Assembly (NCBI RefSeq): GCF_032108445.1
Contig: NZ_CP134876.1
Span: forward strand, 5,518,001-5,582,000
Source of the DNA: Micromonospora halotolerans
GTDB lineage: Bacteria; Actinomycetota; Actinomycetes; Mycobacteriales; Micromonosporaceae
Direction: 5' to 3'
Length of the DNA: 64,000 nucleotides
Shown: piece after piece, positions 49,234 to 56,744 of the stretch
Position numbering within the stretch: position 1 is the first letter of the stretch
How the letters are laid out: every line of letters begins with the position of its first letter
Position numbers and translations under genes: made by a program
Notes under the pieces: generated by a model
Told to the model about the DNA's origin: nothing
What the model saw: only the letters and a program-made list of their open reading frames with translations
The model's database searches: none

Positions 49234-49455
49234 ACGACCCAGGCCGGGCCGACCGTCCCCAGTCGAGCCGGCCACCCGCCACCGACACGCCGGACCGGAC
49301 AGACACCCGGCAACCGGCGATCACACCCACCCGGCCAGATACCCGTTGCCGACCCACGCCCCTAGCCTCGTAGGACGCCTAAGAGGGTGTGCGGTGGGCC
49401 GGCTACGCCGTTTGCGCTGACCTTGATGAAGTACGTGGTGCCCGGAAGCGGTGGT

Positions 49456-49492
49456 GCCCCCTCCTGCCCGGCGGTGGCGGTCGGGAGGGGGC
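49456..49492 (-). terminator. Stem-loop downstream of the MctP-like gene
   Basis: GCCCCCTCC (49456-49464) pairs with GGAGGGGGC (49484-49492) around a 19-base loop, 12 bases past the symporter stop on the minus strand. Probable terminator. Confidence 0.6.
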
Positions 49493-49503
49493 CCGCTATC
49501 TGG

Positions 49504-51162
49504 TCAGGCGACCGGCTCGGGGGCGGCGCCCGCGCCGGTCTCGGTACGGGCTGCGGGGACGAGCCGGGGGTCGCCCGCGTCGGCGTGATAGTCGTCGGCG
49601 GTCGTGCCGTCGGTGCCGTCGGTCACCTTCGCGGCCCGCAGAATCAGCGTGCCCAGCACCGCGACCAGCAGGTTCACCAGTACGGCCACAAAGCCGACGT
49701 AGACCGTCCTGGTGGTGTCGAAGCCGAATTCTCCGAGGGAGAAGGCCGAGCCCCCGAAGTGCTGCCGGCCGTTCGCACCCGGGATCTGATAGAGCATCCA
49801 CATGCCCAGGCCCATCCCGGCGATCCACCCGGCGATCAGCGCGCCTCGGTGGAACCAGCGGGTGTAGAGGCCCAGCGCCACCGCGGGCAGCGTCTGCAGG
49901 ATGATGACCCCGCCGATCAACTGCAGGTCGATGGAGAATTGCGGGTCGAGGAAGACGATGCAGCCGACGGCACCGACCTTCACCACCAGTGAGGCGATCT
50001 TCGAGACGTTCGCCTCCTGGGCCGGGGAGGCGTCGCGCCGCAGATACTCCTTGTAGATGTTGCGGGTGAACAGGTTCGCCGCCGCGATCGACATGATCGC
50101 CGCCGGTACCAGGGCGCCGATCCCGATCGCGGCGAACGCGATCCCGGCGAACCACCCGGGGAACTGCTGGTCGAACAGGAGCGGCACGATGGTGTTGTTG
50201 TCCACCGAGCCCTCCTTGGCGCCTGGCAGCGGGGTTACCCCGGCCGCGATCGCCATGTAGCCGAGCAGTGCGATCAGCCCCAGGAGCAGGGTGTACGCGG
50301 GCAGCGCTGACATGTTCCGTCTGATCACGTCACGGTTCCGGCTGGCCAGCACGCCGGTCAGGCTGTGCGGATAGAGGAACAGCGCCAGGGCCGAGCCCAG
50401 CGCCAGGGTGATGTACTGCCACTGGTTGTTCGCATTGAGCAGGATCCCGTCACCCGGCGCGGGTGAGGCCTGAAACTTCGCGTCCGCTGCGTCGAAGATC
50501 TTTCCCCAGCCGCCCAACTTGTACGGGAGGTAGATGACCGTCACGAGGATCACGATGTAGATCAGAGAGTCCTTGACGAAGGCGATCAGCGCGGGCGCCC
50601 GCAGGCCGGACTGGTAGGTGTAGGCGGCCAGGATGGCGAAGGCGATGATGATGGGCAGATGCCGGGCGATGGTGCTCTCGCCGGTCACCCCCATCGTCTT
50701 GAGCACTGCCTCGATCCCGACAAGCTGGAGCGCGATGTACGGCATCGTGGCGGCGATGCCGGTGATTGCCACCAGCAGGGCCATCGTCGGCGAGCCGAAC
50801 CGGGTCCGAACGAAGTCGGCCGGAGTGACGAAGCCGTGTCGATGCGACACCGACCAGAGCCGGACCAGCACGAGGAAGACGATGGGATAGACGATGATTG
50901 TGTACGGCACGGCGAAGAACCCCGCCGCGCCGGCGCCGAAGAGCAGCGCCGGCACCGCGACGAACGTGTAGGCCGTGTAGAGGTCACCACCGACGAGGAA
51001 CCAGGTGATCCAGCCGCCGAAACTGCGCCCGCCCAGCCCCCACTCGTCGAGGTGTGCCATGTCCTTCGGCGCCCGCCAGCGCGCGGCAACGAACCCCATG
51101 GCGCTGACCAGGAGGAAGAGGAAGGTGAAGATGATGATTTCGGTGAGGTTGTCACGCCACAT
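49504..51162 (-). CDS. Sodium:solute symporter, monocarboxylate type (MctP-like)
   Basis: A 552-residue SSS-family transporter with about 13 membrane helices. Family features include 'WGLGGRSFGGWITWFLVGGD', 'AYTFVAVPALLFG', the Na-site region 'GIAATMPYIALQLVGIEAVLK', 'LALGSALALFLYPHSLTGVLAS' and 'GALVPAAIMSIAAANLFTRNIYKEYL'. This matches the MctP branch that takes up lactate, pyruvate or amino acids. The hydrophilic tail (about 515-552) is acidic and Ala-rich. A DUF3311 gene ends seven bases upstream on the same strand, the usual MctP partner arrangement. Confidence 0.9.
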   Translation of the reverse strand: MWRDNLTEIIIFTFLFLLVSAMGFVAARWRAPKDMAHLDEWGLGGRSFGGWITWFLVGGDLYTAYTFVAVPALLFGAGAAGFFAVPYTIIVYPIVFLVLVRLWSVSHRHGFVTPADFVRTRFGSPTMALLVAITGIAATMPYIALQLVGIEAVLKTMGVTGESTIARHLPIIIAFAILAAYTYQSGLRAPALIAFVKDSLIYIVILVTVIYLPYKLGGWGKIFDAADAKFQASPAPGDGILLNANNQWQYITLALGSALALFLYPHSLTGVLASRNRDVIRRNMSALPAYTLLLGLIALLGYMAIAAGVTPLPGAKEGSVDNNTIVPLLFDQQFPGWFAGIAFAAIGIGALVPAAIMSIAAANLFTRNIYKEYLRRDASPAQEANVSKIASLVVKVGAVGCIVFLDPQFSIDLQLIGGVIILQTLPAVALGLYTRWFHRGALIAGWIAGMGLGMWMLYQIPGANGRQHFGGSAFSLGEFGFDTTRTVYVGFVAVLVNLLVAVLGTLILRAAKVTDGTDGTTADDYHADAGDPRLVPAARTETGAGAAPEPVA

Positions 51163-51168
51163 GGCCGT

Positions 51169-51417
51169 TCACCCCTGCCGCTTCGTCATCTGGTAGACCA
51201 CCGTCGTGGTGGAGACACCGAGGACGATGAAGGCCAGTTGCAGCCAGTAGAAGGTCGGAAAACCCCACAGCCGCGGCGCGTCCCAGTTGAACAAGGGCGT
51301 GATCAACGGCACCACGATCGGTACGAACAACAGCCAGTTCCACGGGCTGCTGTCCTTGGCTCTGGCTCTCGGATTCGCCGGCACAGGCTGCTCCTGTTCG
51401 TGTCTGCGGGAGGGCAT
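51169..51417 (-). CDS. DUF3311 small membrane protein, symporter partner
   Basis: 82 residues with two membrane helices: 'WNWLLFVPIVVPLITPLFNW' (about 28-47) and 'FYWLQLAFIVLGVSTTTVVYQ' (about 55-76), joined by 'DAPRLWGFPTF'. The P-L-x-N and L-x-G-x-P-x-F-Y-W motif is the DUF3311 signature. Such genes nearly always precede SSS symporters, as here, with the symporter ATG starting six bases after its stop. It is thought to be an accessory subunit. Confidence 0.88.
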   Translation of the reverse strand: MPSRRHEQEQPVPANPRARAKDSSPWNWLLFVPIVVPLITPLFNWDAPRLWGFPTFYWLQLAFIVLGVSTTTVVYQMTKRQG

Positions 51418-51462
51418 CGGTGCGATGTGCGGGATTCGGACTGGCCGGCGCGGTAGCCGGAG

Positions 51463-51720
51463 TCAGTGCGGACCGGGGCGCCCGGTACGCCGGTGGGCCA
51501 GGTAGGCGCAGACCAGGCACGCTGCGGTGAAGGGGACCCACGCCAGCTGGTACCAGTGGAAGAAGGGCACACCGAAGAGTCGCGGTTCGGCGCGGGCGAA
51601 CACCGGCGTGGCCACCGCGCCCAGGACGGGCAGCGCCAGAGCGACCGCCTGTAGCCACGCCCAGGCGTGTGCAGGGCGTGCGCTCGGTGCCAGGACGTCG
51701 CCTTCCTCACCTGCGTCCAT
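51463..51720 (-). CDS. Second DUF3311-like small membrane protein
   Basis: ATG 51720 is chosen for its GAAGGGGAG site; an in-frame ATG at 51756 lacks one. The 85-residue product has two helices and the same core as its neighbour ('TPVFARAEPRLFGVPFFHWYQLAWV'), so it is a diverged DUF3311 paralogue. It lies just upstream of the first DUF3311 gene and is head-to-head with the second symporter gene at 51953. It could serve either transporter. The N-terminal cytoplasmic part is acidic. Confidence 0.8.
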   Translation of the reverse strand: MDAGEEGDVLAPSARPAHAWAWLQAVALALPVLGAVATPVFARAEPRLFGVPFFHWYQLAWVPFTAACLVCAYLAHRRTGRPGPH

Positions 51721-51905
51721 ACGCGTCTCCCCTTCACCGTGGCGCTTGATTCTCATGTTTCGGAGTGGTTAACTCTCGATCAACTTCTCTTGCTCTGCTG
51801 CGTTCCTACCTGCTGGTTCCCTCACCACCTCAGTTGCGGTCCGAACCCGAAAGGTTTACCCGCATCGGATGTGGACCCCGCCAGCCGCATGGGAGGAACC
51901 AGCAC

Positions 51906-51956
51906 ATGGCAGAGTTCGCGGTCCGCAGTCAGACCGAACGTGGGAAGCGGACATGA
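51906..51956 (+). CDS. Possible 16-residue leader peptide of the second symporter
   Basis: ATG 51906 follows GGAGG (51892-51896), the only good ribosome binding site in this leader. It encodes MAEFAVRSQTERGKRT and its stop overlaps the symporter ATG 51953 as ATGA. The symporter itself has no equally good site (GGGAAGCGG is near), so translation may be coupled through this peptide. The peptide is too short for family assignment. Confidence 0.4.
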   Translation: MAEFAVRSQTERGKRT

Positions 51957-53506
51957 CAGCGGCGGTAGCCGCGGTCGTCGTCCTGTCGGCGTCCGTGGTC
52001 GCCCTCGTGGCCCTCCGTGGCCGCGGTCGCCGCCCGCTCGCCGGGCGCGACCTGACCGGCTGGGCCTTGGCCGACCGCAGCCACGGGCATCTGATGACGT
52101 GGTGCATCCTGGGCGGCACGATCTACACCGCGTACACGTTCCTGGCCGTTCCTGGGCTGGTGTTCGGCTCCGGCGGCGTCGGCTTCTACGCTCTGACGTA
52201 CACGGTCGTGGTGTACGTGTTCGCCTTCATGGTCCTGCCACGACTGACCGGCATCGCGCGTACCCACGGCTACGTGACGGGGGCCGACTTCATCCGCGGC
52301 AGGTACGGCGCACCTGGTCTGGCGCTCGCGGTGGCAATCACCGGGATTCTGGCCACGATGCCGTACATCGCCCTGCAGTTGCTGGGCATCCGGGCGGTGC
52401 TCAGCGTGCTCGGGGTCGAGTCCGACGGTGTGGTGGGAGACCTGGTGCTCACCGTCGTGTTCGCGGTACTCGCCGTGTCGACCTACCGGCACGGTCTGCG
52501 GGCGCCCAGTGCCGTCTCCATCGGCAAGGCGATCCTGGTCACGGCGTCCGCCGTGTCGATCGCGGCGCTCGTGTGGACCCGGGTCGGTTCGCCGGGAGAG
52601 CTGTTCGCCGCGGCGGAGCAGACGATCACCGCGCGGGACAGCCGATTGAGCGTCGTGCTGGACCCGGCGCTGGGACCCGCGTACGTGTCGTTGGCACTGG
52701 GGTCAGCTCTGGCGCTGTTCGCGTTTCCGCACGTGCAGATGGTCGCTTTCTCAGCCCGCACCGACGACGTCGTTCGGCGGTCGACGGTGACGCTGCTCGG
52801 TTGGACCGGCCTGCTCGGCGTGTTCGCCGTGTTCGGTGTGGCCGCGCTCGCCTCGAACGTCGTGCCCCCTCCGGGACGGGCCGACCTCGCCGTACCGATG
52901 CTGGTGCAGGAGCTGGCACCAGCATGGCTGGCGGGGGCCGTGCTGGGCGCCCTGGTGGTGGCGGCGCTGGTACCGGCCGCCGTCATGTCGATCGGGGCTT
53001 CGGCCCTGTTCGCCCGCAACGTGTATGTGGAGTACGTCAACCCGACCGCCACCGCGGAGCAGGAGACCAGGGTGGCCCGGGTCGTGTCGCTGCTCGTGAA
53101 GCTTGGCGCCTTGGGCTTTGCCATGGGCCTGCACGATCAGAACGCCATCAACCTTCACCTGCTGGGCGCGGTGTGGGTCCTGCAGACGTTGCCGGCTCTC
53201 GTCCTCGGCCTGGCACGCCGGGCGCCGCATCGGTTCGCGCTGCTGACCGGCTGGTTCGCCGGGATGGTCGCGGGCACTGCGATGGTCGCCCACGGCGGCT
53301 TCTCACCAACGGTGCTGGTGTCCCTCGGGCCGGTCAAAACGCAGCTGTACGCGGGGCTGCTCGGGCTCGCGGTCAACCTTGCCGTCGTCGTCGTGGCCGG
53401 GTTGCTGCTGCGCCGGTGGGGACCCGGCCGAGGGCTCGATCGGACGGTGGACCGACGAAATACGCGGAGGCGGCCGGCGATCGTCTCGCGCTCGGTGCCG
53501 TCATGA
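51953..53506 (+). CDS. Sodium:solute symporter, second paralogue
   Basis: ATG 51953 gives 517 residues; the open frame upstream of it is leader. It has about 13 membrane helices and the same marker segments as the MctP-like protein on the other strand: 'WCILGGTIYTAYTFLAVPGLVFG', 'GILATMPYIALQLLGIRAVL', 'LALGSALALFAFPHVQMVAF' and 'ALVPAAVMSIGASALFARNVYVEYV'. The two therefore look like diverged paralogues. The substrate is likely a small carboxylate or amino acid. Its stop overlaps the sigma factor start (ATGA), an unusual coupling of a transporter to a sigma factor. Confidence 0.88.
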   Translation: MTAAVAAVVVLSASVVALVALRGRGRRPLAGRDLTGWALADRSHGHLMTWCILGGTIYTAYTFLAVPGLVFGSGGVGFYALTYTVVVYVFAFMVLPRLTGIARTHGYVTGADFIRGRYGAPGLALAVAITGILATMPYIALQLLGIRAVLSVLGVESDGVVGDLVLTVVFAVLAVSTYRHGLRAPSAVSIGKAILVTASAVSIAALVWTRVGSPGELFAAAEQTITARDSRLSVVLDPALGPAYVSLALGSALALFAFPHVQMVAFSARTDDVVRRSTVTLLGWTGLLGVFAVFGVAALASNVVPPPGRADLAVPMLVQELAPAWLAGAVLGALVVAALVPAAVMSIGASALFARNVYVEYVNPTATAEQETRVARVVSLLVKLGALGFAMGLHDQNAINLHLLGAVWVLQTLPALVLGLARRAPHRFALLTGWFAGMVAGTAMVAHGGFSPTVLVSLGPVKTQLYAGLLGLAVNLAVVVVAGLLLRRWGPGRGLDRTVDRRNTRRRPAIVSRSVPS

Positions 53507-54132
53507 ACCTCGACCGACCGCAGCGCCCCGGTACCTTGGACCGTCGCGACAAGGATGCGCGATCCGAGATCGTCGGTCCTGACCCCGACCGCTCGCTGGC
53601 GGAGGGACCCGGCCTCGATCTCCGCGATGTGGAGCGCGAAGCCGCGATGGTCGCCCTTTTCGATGGACTGCACGCCCAACTCGTCCGCCTTGCCTTCCTG
53701 CTCGGTGCTGACCACGACGCCGAGGACCTCGTCTCGGAGGCGTTCTGCGAGCTGCATCGACGCTGGTACCGGCTGCGCGATCCGGCGGCGGCACCGCAAT
53801 ACCTGAGGTCGATAGTCTGTAACCTGACTCGTATGCACATCCGGCATCTGCAGGTGCGTCGCAGCCATGCCGGGGACGAGCTGCCTCCCGGCCAGGCCGG
53901 CGTCGTTGACTCGGCGGAATCGTCCGTGCTGCTCAGAGAGGATCAGCGAGCGGTGGTCGTGGCGCTGCGGCAACTGCCGGTGCGCCAGCGCGAGGCGCTG
54001 GTGCTGCGCTACTGGCTGGATCTGAAGGAAGCCGACATCGCCGGCGCCATGGGCATCAGCACCGGCGCGGTGAAGTCGCACATCTTCCGCGGCATGACCG
54101 CCCTGGCCGCGCTCATGGGCGCATCTCGATGA
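53503..54132 (+). CDS. ECF-family RNA polymerase sigma factor
   Basis: 209 residues from ATG 53503, overlapping the symporter stop. After an N-terminal extension of about 50 residues comes region 2 ('HAQLVRLAFLLGADHDAEDL', 'AFCELHRRWYRLRDPAAAPQYLRSIVCN') and, after a linker, region 4 ('LPVRQREALVLRYWLDLKEADIAGAMGIS', 'GAVKSHIFRGMTALAALM'). There is no extra C-terminal domain. It resembles SigE-like ECF factors of actinomycetes. The gene after it, coding for a small membrane protein, overlaps its stop and may be its anti-sigma factor. Confidence 0.92.
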   Translation: MNLDRPQRPGTLDRRDKDARSEIVGPDPDRSLAEGPGLDLRDVEREAAMVALFDGLHAQLVRLAFLLGADHDAEDLVSEAFCELHRRWYRLRDPAAAPQYLRSIVCNLTRMHIRHLQVRRSHAGDELPPGQAGVVDSAESSVLLREDQRAVVVALRQLPVRQREALVLRYWLDLKEADIAGAMGISTGAVKSHIFRGMTALAALMGASR

Positions 54133-54416
54133 GTATCGACGAGACCGAGACCCGGTTGCGGGACACCCTCCAGGTTCTGGCAACCACCGCGGTCCCCTCC
54201 CCGGACGCGTACGCCAACGCCCGGGGCGAATGGCAGCGGCGGGAACGGCGCCGGCGGCTCGTCACCGTCATCCTGGCTCTGTTGCTGGTCGGCCTGGCCG
54301 ATGTGGTCGGGCTGTGGGCGCTCAGCAACCACCACCACGACGAGCCGACGCGGTACGACCAGCCGGTGGACCACGGCAACGAGGTTCGGCTCGACAGCGT
54401 CGTGATCATTCCCTGA
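54129..54416 (+). CDS. Small single-pass membrane protein, candidate anti-sigma factor
   Basis: 95 residues from ATG 54129, coupled to the sigma gene by ATGA. The N-terminal half is cytoplasmic and helical ('ETETRLRDTLQVLATT', 'YANARGEWQRRERRRR'). One membrane helix follows (about 45-66: VTVILALLLVGLADVVGLWAL), then a His/Asp-rich outer tail of about 30 residues beginning 'SNHHHDEPTRYDQ'. It lacks the zinc-binding HxxxCxxC motif of ZAS anti-sigmas. Position and topology still fit a membrane anti-sigma or sensor; a perfect hairpin ends the operon 46 bases later. Confidence 0.75.
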   Translation: MSIDETETRLRDTLQVLATTAVPSPDAYANARGEWQRRERRRRLVTVILALLLVGLADVVGLWALSNHHHDEPTRYDQPVDHGNEVRLDSVVIIP

Positions 54417-54461
54417 CCCAGGTGTGCCCGTGGCGGGCCGGTCACGGGCCGGTGGCGCACG

Positions 54462-54500
54462 AAGGGCGAGCGCCCGCGGACTTCGCGAACGCTCGCCCTT
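54462..54500. terminator. Bidirectional terminator between convergent operons
   Basis: AAGGGCGAGCG (54462-54472) and CGCTCGCCCTT (54490-54500) form a perfect 11-bp stem. It lies between the small membrane-protein gene (plus) and the aminotransferase gene (minus) and ends 16 bases before the latter's stop. On either strand the stem has an A/T-richer outer end. Confidence 0.8.
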
Positions 54501-54516
54501 GGCCTCGTGGCAGATG

Positions 54517-55962
54517 TCAGGCCATCTTGCCGGACAGTTTCCAGGCCGCGTCGACCAGCCGGTCGACGTCCTTGCTCTGGTGGAACAGGTGCGTGGAGAT
54601 GCGGACGGGGCGGTGCGGCTGGGCCGATCCGATGACCGGGAAGTCGCTGTTGCGGATGGTGATTCCGTACTCGTCGCGCATCCGCGCGACGAACTCGGCC
54701 GACTTCTCCGCGTTGAGCACGTCGGTCCGATTGCGGAACGGGTTGAACGAGGTCAGGGCGCAGACCAGGCGCGGGTCGTCCTTCGGGGAGTACAACGATC
54801 CGACCCCCCACCGCTCGACGACGAGGTCCTTGAGGTACGACGACAGGCCGACGACGTGGTCCTCGATGCGCTGCCGTCCGATGCGGTCCCACACCCCGCA
54901 GACCGTCCTGACCCCCTCGTTCAAGGCAATGCTGCCGTTGCCGACGGACTGGAGGTAGGTGCCGATGTTGTAGCTTGCCGTGTCGGTCGACGAGCGGGGC
55001 GGTACGCCGCCTTCCTGCGGATAGCTGCTGGACACGACCGGCCAGAACTCGGGCAGGGGGTTCGGGTTGTACTGGGACAAGACCTTGTTGCGGATGTACA
55101 GCACGCCGGTTCCTCCCGGACCGCACTGCCACTTGGCGGCGGAGCCGGCAAGGAAGTCCACGCCAAGCTCGTGGAAGCTGTAGTTCATCATCCCGGGGAT
55201 GTGGGCCCCGTCCACAACGCTGATCAGTCCGTGTTCCTGCGCGAGCTTGGCCAGCATCTGGATGGGCAGCATCGTCCCGGTCTTGTACGTCGGGGCGGAG
55301 AACAGCAGGACCTTGGTCCTGGCCGTGATCGCTCGCCGGAACAGCTCCACATAGTCCTCGGCCCGCTGGTCGTTGCCCACGGGCAGGGCCACCTTCCGGA
55401 TGACCACGCCGTGTCGATCCCGCGCCAGGGCCATCGGGACGAGGCCGCCTCCGTGCTCGTGATTGGTCGTCAGGATCTCGTCACCCGCGCGCAGATTCAA
55501 CCCGGCGATGATCTTCGACATGCCGTCACTGGTGTTATGCGAGATCACGAGCTCGTCCACGTCGCAGCCGTACCCACGAGCCGCGACGGCGCGGACGTCG
55601 GCGAAGTCGCTGTAGGCGGAGAGGGCGTCTCGGGCGACCTCTCGATTTGTCTTGTCCAGAGCGTCAAGGACCTCGCGGGGTGGGGAGCCGACCGTCCCCA
55701 CGTTCATGAAGAGGACCTTCTTGTCGAGGGTGAACAGCTTCTCGACCTGGCGCCAGAAGTTCGCGTCGTTCGCGTGCGGCAACGACGACGATCCGGCCAC
55801 GGTCAACGGGGCTGCCGTCACGGGAGAGGCGGCGGCGAAATTCAACCCGGCAGCACCCGCGACGGCGGCGCCCGCGCCGGCGCCCATGAACTGGAGAAGG
55901 CCTCGACGCGAAAGGCCCTTGGGCGGCATGTCCCCAGGGACTGGGGCCTTGGTGTTCAACAC
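54517..55962 (-). CDS. Tat-exported class V aminotransferase-fold PLP enzyme
   Basis: GTG 55962 is preceded by GAAGGGGG at eight bases; a TTG at 55992 is the less likely alternative. The 481-residue product has a Tat signal peptide ('LSRRGLLQFMGAGAGAAVAG', Arg19-Arg20) cleaved near 'ASPVTAAP'. The mature part is a class V aminotransferase/CefD (isopenicillin N epimerase)-like enzyme: 'VGTVGSPPREVLDAL', 'HNTSDGMSKIIAGL', 'NHEHGG', 'VVDGAHIPGM' with the pyridine-binding Asp and the PLP Lys277 in 'LAGSAAKWQCGPGGTGVLYI'. Tat export fits a protein folded with its cofactor. It follows the exported RidA gene in an operon. Confidence 0.88.
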   Translation of the reverse strand: MLNTKAPVPGDMPPKGLSRRGLLQFMGAGAGAAVAGAAGLNFAAASPVTAAPLTVAGSSSLPHANDANFWRQVEKLFTLDKKVLFMNVGTVGSPPREVLDALDKTNREVARDALSAYSDFADVRAVAARGYGCDVDELVISHNTSDGMSKIIAGLNLRAGDEILTTNHEHGGGLVPMALARDRHGVVIRKVALPVGNDQRAEDYVELFRRAITARTKVLLFSAPTYKTGTMLPIQMLAKLAQEHGLISVVDGAHIPGMMNYSFHELGVDFLAGSAAKWQCGPGGTGVLYIRNKVLSQYNPNPLPEFWPVVSSSYPQEGGVPPRSSTDTASYNIGTYLQSVGNGSIALNEGVRTVCGVWDRIGRQRIEDHVVGLSSYLKDLVVERWGVGSLYSPKDDPRLVCALTSFNPFRNRTDVLNAEKSAEFVARMRDEYGITIRNSDFPVIGSAQPHRPVRISTHLFHQSKDVDRLVDAAWKLSGKMA

Positions 55963-55988
55963 AGTAGTGTCCCCCTTCTTTGGTGAAG

Positions 55989-56516
55989 TCAACGCACCGC
56001 GATTGCGGAGATCTCGACCTTGGCGTCCTGCGGCACCCGTGCCACCTGAACAGTGGCCCGGGCCGGCGGCTTACTGCCGAAGAACTCGGCGTACGCGGTG
56101 TTGAAGCGGGCGAATTCATTGAGGTCTGCCACATAGACCGTGGTGCTGACGACGTTGTCCAGGGTCATTCCACCGGCCCGCAGCACCGCATCGAGGTTCC
56201 TCAGGACCTGGCGGGTCTGGTCCTCGATGGACGCGCCGGCCAGGAGCTTGTTCGTGACCGGGTCGATGGGAAGCTGGCCGGACAGGTACAGGGCGTCTCC
56301 CACAGCTATGGCCTGGGAGTACGGACCTATCGCGGCTGGGGCGTCCGGCGACGTCACCACCCGGTGACGCTTGCCACCGTTCTTCTGCTCGCTGGCGTTG
56401 GCGGCTGGTTCGTGTCCTGTGATGACGGCACCGGCTGTGCCAGCCAGCGCGCAGGCGAGAACTGCGGCAACCAGGCGAGTCCGTCGAAATCCGACAATGG
56501 AAAGTCTAGGAGACAC
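55989..56516 (-). CDS. Exported RidA (YjgF/YER057c/UK114) family protein
   Basis: 175 residues from GTG 56516. The first 42 residues are an export signal ('GFRRTRLVAAVLACALAGTAG', cleavage near 'AANASEQ'); the paired Arg could even allow Tat export. The rest is a normal RidA domain: 'DAPAAIGPYSQAIAVGDALYLSGQLPIDP', 'QVLRNLDAVLRAGGMTLDNVV', 'FARFNTAYAEFFG', with the ligand-binding Arg in 'PPARATVQVARVP' and 'VEISAIAVR'. RidA proteins hydrolyse reactive imines/enamines made by PLP enzymes, normally in the cytoplasm. Its gene ends 26 bases before that of an exported PLP enzyme, suggesting that the two work together outside the membrane. Confidence 0.9.
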   Translation of the reverse strand: MSPRLSIVGFRRTRLVAAVLACALAGTAGAVITGHEPAANASEQKNGGKRHRVVTSPDAPAAIGPYSQAIAVGDALYLSGQLPIDPVTNKLLAGASIEDQTRQVLRNLDAVLRAGGMTLDNVVSTTVYVADLNEFARFNTAYAEFFGSKPPARATVQVARVPQDAKVEISAIAVR

Positions 56517-56744
56517 GCGTCTCTCCGCTCTTCGTGGATGTCTGCCGACTTCCGCAGGCCTGCGAGGTTGTCGTCATCCGTAAGTTGCCTCCCACGCGCG
56601 TACGGTTTACCGCCTGCAGCTATTTGTTTGGCCGCGATGTCGGTGCCGGCGGTGCGGGTACGGGCATGATCAACGCTGGAGAGCCGGGCAGAGCGGCAAT
56701 GAGAAGATGCCCGCCACCTCGGCGAGCTGAGGTGGATCCAGGCC

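Noticed and set aside
49149..49373. 74-codon plus-strand open frame after the MBL gene
   Set aside because: Overlaps the transposase remnant in another frame, Arg/Pro/Thr-rich, no ribosome binding site and no conserved pattern.
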